Assembly: GCA_964654695.1 (NCBI GenBank)
Contig: CAZZKJ010000016.1
Coordinates: 1-48,379 of the forward strand
DNA length: 48,379 bases
From: CAZZKJ01 sp964654695
GTDB taxonomy: Bacteria; Krumholzibacteriota; Krumholzibacteriia; WVZY01
Direction of reading: 5' to 3'
Within the stretch, counting starts at the first letter, position 1. The number at the start of each line of letters is the position of its first letter. This document shows, one piece after another, positions 42,207 through 48,379 of this stretch. A program made the translations under genes and the position numbers. Below the pieces are notes generated by a model. It was not told the origin of the DNA. It saw only the letters and a list, made by a program, of their open reading frames with translations, and did no database searches.

Positions 42207-42611
42207 TTGTGTCTTTATACCCATATAATGGTCGGCGCATTGGCTGGGGCCGTTGCGCCGAATGTTTTTCTGGCACCGGTTCTTGGTGCCGGAAGCCATG
42301 TCCTTCTGGATATGCCGCCCCACTATGACTTCGACAGGGTAGGCCACGAAGTGGCTCTTGGAGCGCTGGCGCTTGCTTTGATTCTTTTATCCGGGCTGGC
42401 GAATACGAAAATTATCCTGGGCGCTCTTTTCGGAGCTCTTCCCGATTTGGAGAATTTATTGTGGAAATGGAAAATCATTCCAGATAACGGCAAGGTTTTT
42501 CCATCCCACAGCGGTCTGATTCCTCACGGCGGATACGCCGGCCCGGCTAATCTCATTTATCAAACCGCGCTGTCGGGATTGAGCTTGATTCTTGTCGCGC
42601 TGATCGGGTGA
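42207..42611 (+). CDS. Small integral membrane protein, metal-dependent-hydrolase-like
   Basis: A 134-residue protein with three or four hydrophobic segments and conserved His/Asp residues: YTHIMVGALAG, GSHVLLDMPPHYDF, GALPDLENLLW and FPSHSGLIPHGGY. The pattern recalls the membrane-bound metal-dependent hydrolases of the YdjM/DUF457 group, though it is short. The best start is TTG at 42207 (keeping the THIM block), with AGAGGAAG 11 bases upstream, a long spacing; ATG at 42228 is the alternative. It ends 3 bases before the PorU-like gene, so they are co-transcribed. Confidence 0.65.
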   Translation: MCLYTHIMVGALAGAVAPNVFLAPVLGAGSHVLLDMPPHYDFDRVGHEVALGALALALILLSGLANTKIILGALFGALPDLENLLWKWKIIPDNGKVFPSHSGLIPHGGYAGPANLIYQTALSGLSLILVALIG

Positions 42612-42614
42612 TTC

Positions 42615-45600
42615 ATGAAAAAGGCAGCAACCAAGTTCATAAGCATTTTATTATCCGGTTTCCTGGTTGGACTCTGGGCAGGAGGAGTCAAATCGGCGGA
42701 TATGCGAATCATCGATGAGCGAAACGGCGAAATCACTTTCAAAGTCCTTTTCGATCCGGCGAATTCCGGGCCCGGAGAATATCCTGAAGATTACTTTATG
42801 CTTCCTGGATATCCGCGGCTTAGATACGTCCGTTTTTATCTGGCCCTGCCCCAGGCACGCGGATATGAAATAGAAGTTCTCCAGGGTAAGTCTCGGCGGC
42901 GGCGGGGAAAACCGCCGGAGATCGTTAGGGATCGGACACTGGACAAATTCATGAAAGACTCCGGCCCCGTTGAAGGTATGTTCCCGAAATCGCCTGTTCG
43001 GGTTTCCGGTCCTTTTTATTACAGGAAGCGTCCTCTAATCGCTTTGGATTGTTTTGCCGAACAGGTGGATTACCAGCGCGGTACCGGGAGCGAATGGCTC
43101 AATTATATGGTTAGAGTCAGATTTCCAAAAGACCCGGCGATCGGAACGAAGATCCAGGCGGATCCATTTTTGACAGATATGGTCATCAACAAGAGCTTTA
43201 TAAGTCCCTCAAATGGAAGAAGCTCGTTGAAAAAAACGGCCCCGCCGCCGCAGGACCCGCATTTCAGCCGGTCGGCCGACTGGATAAAAATAAAAGTAAC
43301 GGCAAGGGGGATGTACGTTCTGAGCGGCAACGATCTTTTTGCGCTGGGCGTGGACATCGATTCGATCGATCCGGCGACCTTAAAAATTTTTACCGCCGGG
43401 GGGGTCGAGCAGCCGCTAAGCTATGCTGATACAACCGGGACATGGAATACCGGGCATTGTTTGCGTGAATGTTCCATTGCGCTGAACAATGGGGGAGACG
43501 GAAAATTTGATGCCCAGGATGAAATAGTATTCTACGCTCTGGGGCTCAGCGGCTGGCTGGATTATTATTCTCCCAATTCTCCGCGGGATATGTTTTACGA
43601 ACATCCCTATGCCAAGGAAAATGTTTACTATATTTCCTGGAACGGATCTTTTCCCGAACCCCAGAAGCTCATGAATGAGCCGGATGCGGGTGCCACCACG
43701 GCTCCGTCGAGAACGTCCTTTGAAAAGCGGTTGTTTTTCGAGAAAAACATCGTCAAGAATTTCGACTTCGGCGGCGACGGATGGTTTTGGCTGAATATAA
43801 TCAAAACCAGCATTCCCAACGAGGAGAAGCTTCTTCCCTTTTTCCAGGTGGATGGGTTGATAAAATCCCAACCCCAGACATTCAAAACGGTTGCTATAGC
43901 CGAGTACTGCGGATCATCTTGTAATTCCGATACCGTGAATGCCAATTCAAGTCATCACATCATATATCTAATCAACAACAATGTTGCCGCTGAAAAAATC
44001 TGGACCACTCCATATGGCGCTAATTATGAAGACGGAGCACCCGTGGTTCAAAGCGGATTTTTTCTTCAGGAAGGCCAGAACCGTCTTGTGCTGCGCATAC
44101 CGCGCGACCTGAATTCCAAGGATTTTATGTATTTCGATTCATTTTCAGTCACGTACGAGAGAAAACTGGCGGCTGCCGGAAATGAACTGGCATTTTCCAC
44201 TCCGGATACTTCCGGTGTAGTTAACTTCGAGGTCAGAGGATTTACGGGAAGCGGACCCATAAGGCTTTTCGATGTGACCGACCAGTTCAATCCATCCGAA
44301 CTCAAAAATTTCACGGTTGAACCCGCCGGCGGCAATACGCGCTTGATGCGTTTCTCGACGGGCTTGACGGGATCGAGAAAACACTTTTGGGCCGGCGCTG
44401 TTTCTACCTTCAAGAGGCCGTCTAACATGGTTCGGTATTATCCCAGAGATTTGAGAAATACGAATATTTCACCCGATATGCTGGTCGTTTATCATGCTGA
44501 TCTGCAGGGTGCGGCGGATCGGATAGCGTCGTTCAGGAGAAACCGGCTGCCCGGCTTTTCAAATCCCTTAGTTGAAACCGCGAACTGTGAGGAAATATTT
44601 GATAATTTCTCGGGCGGAGTTCATGATCCCCTGGCCATAAGGAATTACTGCAGATTCTTGTACGACCGATCAGGGGCGGGAGGGTCGGCCGGATTGAGTT
44701 ATTTGCTTCTTATGGGCGACGCCAATACCGATTACAAGAACATAGCGACTTCCCAACCCGATTTTTTGCCTGCCAACCTCAATTTGCATCCGCATTCGGT
44801 TCCGAACGCAGTAGCCTATGCCACCGATGACTGGTTTGCCTTGATGGATATCGGGGATCAGGTTGAAGGAGCGGCCGTACCCGACATAGCCGTTGGACGG
44901 CTGCCTGCGGCAAATATCAATGAAGCGAATACTCTTGTGGATAAGATCATAGCATACGAGGAATCCAACGATTTCGGTCAATGGCGGAGCAAAATCATAC
45001 TGGTCGCCGATGATGAAAACTCAGGAACTGATCGGCATTCGGATGATATGTTCATAATTCAATCGGAGATTATAGCTAATTCGCATGTGCCTTATTATCT
45101 CGATGTTTTCAAGATCTATCTGACAGAGTTTCCCAGCGTAGGCACTATAAAGCCCGACAGCAGGCGCGTGTTCCTGGACCAGTGGAATAAAGGCGGGATT
45201 CTGATCAATTATATCGGCCACGGCAGTTCCCAGCAGATGTCGGATGAACAAGTCTTCCTCGGTCCCGATGTGAACAACCTCTTTAACGGCAAAAGACTGC
45301 CGCTCATGATGGCTATGAGCTGCACGATCGGCGACTTCGATAATGCATCCAATAGAAGTCTTTCCGAGGTGCTGCTCCTGCGCGCGGAAGGCGGGGCGAT
45401 TGGTATAGTGGCTGCTTCGAACGTGACTTATATTACTCCGAATTTCGTTTTTAATTGGAATCTTTTCGATGAACTGTTTCCTCCTTCTCCGGGCCCGGGG
45501 ATTGCGGTTGGGAGAGCTGTGATTCAATCCAAGCTAAACAGCATTCCGGGGCCACAACTCTTTCAGGTCGAGAACAATGAAAAATACAACCTCTTGACCG

Positions 45601-46661
45601 ATCCCGCACTCGTGTTGAAGACACCCCGTGATGATATTCAGTTTTATGACGGTGCGGCAGATACCATAACAGCCGGGCTGAAAAAGAAAATCAGCGGCGG
45701 GGTTCTTCTTGGTTCCGAAGTTGATACGGTTTTTCAAGGAACCGCTTACCTGACGGTTCGCGAGTCCGACGATACAACCGGCTACAAGAGGCTGTCCGAC
45801 GGATTTTTTATTCCCTATCATTATCCGGGCGGAATTATTTATAGAGGCTCAACCGGAGTTGACGGGGGAATTTTCGATTTTAATTTTCATGTTCCCAGGT
45901 TTCCCAACAAGGGGCGTTTTGCTCAGATCTCGGTCTATGCCGAAGATGGTTCCCGGGATGCATCTGTTACAAAAAAAGATATCGAGCTCGCCTATCCCGA
46001 CAGCTCCTCAACAAAACCCAAGGACGGCCCCCCCAGGATAGAATTGGGTTTCAAAGGGGGATTGGACATAATCAAACCGGGGGCAATTCTCGAGGGTTTC
46101 ATAAGGGATCCGGACGGCATTAATATTCTCAAGACGAATAACGAAGGCAAGCATGTTCTCATTATCGATCAATCAAATTTTGGAAGGGATGTAACCGACT
46201 ATTTCACGTTCGGACCTCCCGGCGGAGCCGATACCACCGGGATCTTGAGCTACCCCCTGGATGAAATATCAGTGGGCAGCCACAGCGCAGTGTATAAAGT
46301 GAGCGACAGTTTCGGGCAGATTGCCTTTGACACGCTTACGTTTACGGTTATAGATCCTATGCAGCATTATGCCGAAGCTGTATTCAATTATCCAAATCCT
46401 TTCGAGGATTCAACTCATTTCCTCTTTCACTTATCGGAGCAAGCTTCTATCAAGCTTGATGTATTCACCAGCTCCGGAAAGAAAATCAGGTCCTTGGACG
46501 GCATGATGGATGCCGGTGAAGCCTGGCTCTATTGGGATGGGCGCGATTATCTTGGTGAAAAGATCGCCAACGGTGTGTATTTGTTTGCTGCAACAATATC
46601 ATTTATGCAGAGCGATTCTCCATCGAAGATAATCAGGGGTAAATTGGTAAAGATCGAGTAG
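42615..46661 (+). CDS. C25 (gingipain) family protease, PorU-like, with FlgD-type C-terminal domain
   Basis: A 1348-residue secreted protein. It has a signal peptide (FISILLSGFLVGLWAGG), a long beta-rich N-terminal half, then a C25 peptidase domain (about 640-980) with the His in INYIGHGSS (H869) and the Cys in MAMSCTIGDF (C903), the gingipain/PorU catalytic pair. The C-terminus has NYPNPF (1258-1263) and a FlgD-type Ig domain with WLYWDGRDYLGEKIANGVY, as in proteins sorted by type IX-type systems. PorU is the sortase that removes such C-terminal signals in Bacteroidota and works with PorV; a PorV-like gene lies 73 bases downstream. PorU-type function is a well-supported guess; the core secretion genes are not in the window. 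Confidence 0.88.
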   Translation: MKKAATKFISILLSGFLVGLWAGGVKSADMRIIDERNGEITFKVLFDPANSGPGEYPEDYFMLPGYPRLRYVRFYLALPQARGYEIEVLQGKSRRRRGKPPEIVRDRTLDKFMKDSGPVEGMFPKSPVRVSGPFYYRKRPLIALDCFAEQVDYQRGTGSEWLNYMVRVRFPKDPAIGTKIQADPFLTDMVINKSFISPSNGRSSLKKTAPPPQDPHFSRSADWIKIKVTARGMYVLSGNDLFALGVDIDSIDPATLKIFTAGGVEQPLSYADTTGTWNTGHCLRECSIALNNGGDGKFDAQDEIVFYALGLSGWLDYYSPNSPRDMFYEHPYAKENVYYISWNGSFPEPQKLMNEPDAGATTAPSRTSFEKRLFFEKNIVKNFDFGGDGWFWLNIIKTSIPNEEKLLPFFQVDGLIKSQPQTFKTVAIAEYCGSSCNSDTVNANSSHHIIYLINNNVAAEKIWTTPYGANYEDGAPVVQSGFFLQEGQNRLVLRIPRDLNSKDFMYFDSFSVTYERKLAAAGNELAFSTPDTSGVVNFEVRGFTGSGPIRLFDVTDQFNPSELKNFTVEPAGGNTRLMRFSTGLTGSRKHFWAGAVSTFKRPSNMVRYYPRDLRNTNISPDMLVVYHADLQGAADRIASFRRNRLPGFSNPLVETANCEEIFDNFSGGVHDPLAIRNYCRFLYDRSGAGGSAGLSYLLLMGDANTDYKNIATSQPDFLPANLNLHPHSVPNAVAYATDDWFALMDIGDQVEGAAVPDIAVGRLPAANINEANTLVDKIIAYEESNDFGQWRSKIILVADDENSGTDRHSDDMFIIQSEIIANSHVPYYLDVFKIYLTEFPSVGTIKPDSRRVFLDQWNKGGILINYIGHGSSQQMSDEQVFLGPDVNNLFNGKRLPLMMAMSCTIGDFDNASNRSLSEVLLLRAEGGAIGIVAASNVTYITPNFVFNWNLFDELFPPSPGPGIAVGRAVIQSKLNSIPGPQLFQVENNEKYNLLTDPALVLKTPRDDIQFYDGAADTITAGLKKKISGGVLLGSEVDTVFQGTAYLTVRESDDTTGYKRLSDGFFIPYHYPGGIIYRGSTGVDGGIFDFNFHVPRFPNKGRFAQISVYAEDGSRDASVTKKDIELAYPDSSSTKPKDGPPRIELGFKGGLDIIKPGAILEGFIRDPDGINILKTNNEGKHVLIIDQSNFGRDVTDYFTFGPPGGADTTGILSYPLDEISVGSHSAVYKVSDSFGQIAFDTLTFTVIDPMQHYAEAVFNYPNPFEDSTHFLFHLSEQASIKLDVFTSSGKKIRSLDGMMDAGEAWLYWDGRDYLGEKIANGVYLFAATISFMQSDSPSKIIRGKLVKIE

Positions 46662-46681
46662 AATGAAGTCGAAGTAAAATC

Positions 46682-46710
46682 TTGACTGACAATAAATTAT
46701 GTATTATCCT
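46682..46710 (+). promoter_or_regulatory. Possible sigma-70 promoter of the PorV-like gene
   Basis: TTGACT (46682-46687), 17-base spacer, TATCCT (46705-46710). The predicted start, near 46717, lies at the AAGGAGG of the PorV-like gene, so the leader would be only about 18 bases; read-through from the upstream gene may be equally important. Confidence 0.4.
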
Positions 46711-46734
46711 TTGTATAAAGGAGGACCTCGTCTC

Positions 46735-47727
46735 ATGCGTTTTAGTAGTTTGCTTGGCATCGCATCAATTTTTTTCGCAATAATTTGTTTTTCTTCGCAG
46801 GTAATGGCAGTCGGCGAGGCCACGGCCCAGTCTCTGGTCATCCCGCCGGGTGCAAGAGCCAACGGCATGGGACAGTCATCAGTCGCCCTGGCGGAGGATG
46901 CCACTGCTGCCTGGTGGAACCCTGGAGGGCTGGCGTTTATAAAGAACAAGAACCTGGCCCTGATGCATTCCAGCCTGCTGTCCGATTTGTATTCCGATAT
47001 TTATTATGAATATTTCGGCTACTCCAATGAAGTCGCCGGTCTGGGGGCGCTGAGTTTTTCGGCGGCTTATCTTACGTACGGACAAATACAGGCAAAGAAG
47101 GGACCCGATTCTCCAGAAATACCGTTCAAGGCCTGGGAAGGCTACCTCATGAGCAGCTTCGGCATGAAGCTGATGGAGAATCTCGGTCTTGGGATGTCAC
47201 TCAAGTTTATCTACATCGACCTTGCCCCGGCATGGGCCAATCCGTCGGGACGCAAAGGTGCAGGATCGTCCATAGCTCTGGATGTGGGGGCGCTGTGGAA
47301 ACTGCCGGTTTATAAGACGCGTTTGGGCGTTACAGTGACCAATATCGGGCCGGATGTGAATTTTGAAGACAAAGAACAGCCAAACCCCCTTCCAACCACA
47401 CTGCGGGTTGGAGCCGCTTTCAATGCCGTTTCGGATGAAGTAAGCAATTTGACCCTGACGTTGGAAGTAGAACAGAGTCTGGTTTGGCTGGTGCAGCGGC
47501 ATATCAAGACCAGGTCTACTGAGATCTGGCACTTGGGTTCCGAGTATCTCTATATCGACATGATTTCAGGAAGATTCGGCTATGTCTACGACAAAGAAGG
47601 CGGTGTCAAGGGAATAACATACGGCTTAGGTTTTATATATAAGAATATGGTATTCGGTTACGCAAGCGTACCCCAAAACGTCGAATTGGACAGAGTCAAC
47701 CGCTGGTCGATCGCCCTTTCTTTCTGA
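46735..47727 (+). CDS. PorV/PorQ family outer-membrane protein
   Basis: A 330-residue barrel with signal peptide (LGIASIFFAIICFSSQVMA) and the PorV N-terminal signature LVIPPGARANGMGQSSVALAED followed by AAWWNPGGLAF. Repeating strands such as LGMSLKFIYIDLAP and GVTVTNIGPDV fill the rest, ending in WSIALSF with a terminal Phe for insertion by BAM. PorV shuttles type IX cargo to the PorU sortase in Bacteroidota. The ATG at 46735 has AAGGAGGA 10 bases upstream; an in-frame ATG at 46699 would place the signal too far in. It follows the PorU-like gene. Confidence 0.9.
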   Translation: MRFSSLLGIASIFFAIICFSSQVMAVGEATAQSLVIPPGARANGMGQSSVALAEDATAAWWNPGGLAFIKNKNLALMHSSLLSDLYSDIYYEYFGYSNEVAGLGALSFSAAYLTYGQIQAKKGPDSPEIPFKAWEGYLMSSFGMKLMENLGLGMSLKFIYIDLAPAWANPSGRKGAGSSIALDVGALWKLPVYKTRLGVTVTNIGPDVNFEDKEQPNPLPTTLRVGAAFNAVSDEVSNLTLTLEVEQSLVWLVQRHIKTRSTEIWHLGSEYLYIDMISGRFGYVYDKEGGVKGITYGLGFIYKNMVFGYASVPQNVELDRVNRWSIALSF

Positions 47728-47796
47728 GTGAGGCTTCCCCTGAAACTTATTATTTAGAGTACGCTTTTATTTTACAAGCAGCGAAAGGCTTTCCAG

Positions 47797-48379
47797 GTGA
47801 CTTTAAAAATAAGAGTCGCGCTGTTGGTGTTTCTGATCTTTTTTTGCCACGTTCCCCAAACGCGGGCGCGCGCCCTTGTTGATTCGGGGCGCCGGATTAC
47901 GCGCGAATCCATGGTCTTCGATTTGATTCCATTCGCAATTAAAACATATTCCTCTCCCGAGGTTCTTAGAATTGACTTGTCCAAGAGGATCCATGGAAAC
48001 TCGCTGGTCAAGGCAAATGGATTTCCCTCGTCCGGATATTTCGATAACCCTTCGTCCTCCATCAGACCTCAACGGAATTACTGGCCCGTCTTAATGTCTC
48101 TGGTCGTTCCGGGAGCCGGCGAGATATACATGGGTTATTACAAGAGAGGAGCGGCCCTTATTGCCATGGAGGCCGCCGCATGGGTTGGGTATGCCGGTTA
48201 CCGCAGCAAGGGATTGGATTCGCGAAAGAGGTATGAAAGTTTTGCTGACGAACATTGGAGCGTAGCCAGATGGCTAGTAAACCACCCTTCGGGGCCCTAT
48301 GCTTCCATTGGCGACATCAACACCACTGGATCCGGCGGCTCGTGGGTCGGTGGCCGCGTCGTACGCCAACTATTACTAC
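47797..48379 (+). CDS. DUF5683-type membrane protein, 3' truncated by the window edge
   Basis: A frame starting with GTG at 47797 (GAAAGG about 9 bases upstream) stays open to the end of the window, 194 codons. It begins with a signal peptide (VALLVFLIFFCHVPQTRA) and, after a variable region, has SLVVPGAGEIYMGYYKRGAALIA, the small-protein motif PG-G-x-x-Y-x-G-x-x-x-x-G of DUF5683, seen in many envelope proteins of Bacteroidota and related phyla. A membrane segment then follows. Its function is unknown. It is the third gene in the PorU-PorV run, so a link with secretion is possible. The end is missing. Confidence 0.72.
   Translation, partial: MTLKIRVALLVFLIFFCHVPQTRARALVDSGRRITRESMVFDLIPFAIKTYSSPEVLRIDLSKRIHGNSLVKANGFPSSGYFDNPSSSIRPQRNYWPVLMSLVVPGAGEIYMGYYKRGAALIAMEAAAWVGYAGYRSKGLDSRKRYESFADEHWSVARWLVNHPSGPYASIGDINTTGSGGSWVGGRVVRQLLL

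Noticed and set aside
1..48379. CRISPR arrays, insertion sequences, phage genes, tRNA and rRNA genes
   Set aside because: No regularly spaced repeats, transposase or phage proteins, and no tRNA or rRNA sequence were seen in the genes or gaps.

Overview
This window looks like the chromosome of an uncultured Gram-negative bacterium from the broad FCB group or a related candidate phylum. That is an inference, because no rRNA or tRNA is present to place it. Evidence for an outer membrane includes a Wzi-like beta-barrel, a second small barrel, a lipoprotein, and a C25 (PorU-like) protease followed by a PorV-like barrel. The genes are dense, base composition is fairly even, and I see no insertion sequences, phage genes, CRISPR arrays or rRNA/tRNA genes. 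Start codons are diverse: several genes are best started at TTG (10304, 20236, 26907, 40888, 42207) or GTG (6372, 30291, 31531, 34612, 47797), each of the better cases with a Shine-Dalgarno in place.

Layout. 1-4670: the end of an XdhC-family gene, zinc-type ribosomal protein bL28 on the minus strand, recG, and a coupled pair of a zinc-ribbon protein and a degenerate receiver/anti-sigma-type ATPase. 4667-8468, minus strand: an LpxL/PatA-like acyltransferase, a PimA-like GT4 glycosyltransferase, an MFS transporter and an unknown protein, in one tight operon. 8469-8770: a divergent intergenic region with a textbook sigma-54 promoter facing an MglA-type GTPase that carries a long C-terminal tail. 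10304-21805: a TPR protein, Wzi-like barrel, UbiA-family prenyltransferase, valS, a RodZ-like HTH protein, uvrB, nadC, birA and coaX. 21862-23966: a complete groESL unit with promoter, CIRCE operator and intrinsic terminator.

24103-30165: a lipoprotein with a TolB-like propeller, a DapL-type aminotransferase, then folB-folK-deoxynucleoside kinase-panB-panC packed with overlaps, an operon for folate, nucleotide and pantothenate precursors. 30177-32564: a promoter followed by a GlmU-like nucleotidyltransferase lacking the acetyltransferase half, a HIT hydrolase, a LytR_C protein, a DUF4321 protein and tatA. 32614-34398, minus strand: a PpiD-like chaperone. 34612-41886: an M23 peptidase-like protein, dnaE, a small barrel and accA. 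41883-48379: a strong sigma-70 promoter overlapping the accA stop leads into a 55-residue Trm112-like protein, a small membrane protein and a very large PorU-like protease; then come PorV and a truncated DUF5683-type gene.

Most of the window is housekeeping. The parts that merit a second look are the sigma-54 controlled tailed MglA GTPase, the degenerate-receiver ATPase with its zinc-ribbon partner, the PatA/PimA-like glycolipid operon in a diderm, the valyl-tRNA synthetase with a TVGH in place of HIGH, and the PorU/PorV pair. I found no clearly unprecedented system.
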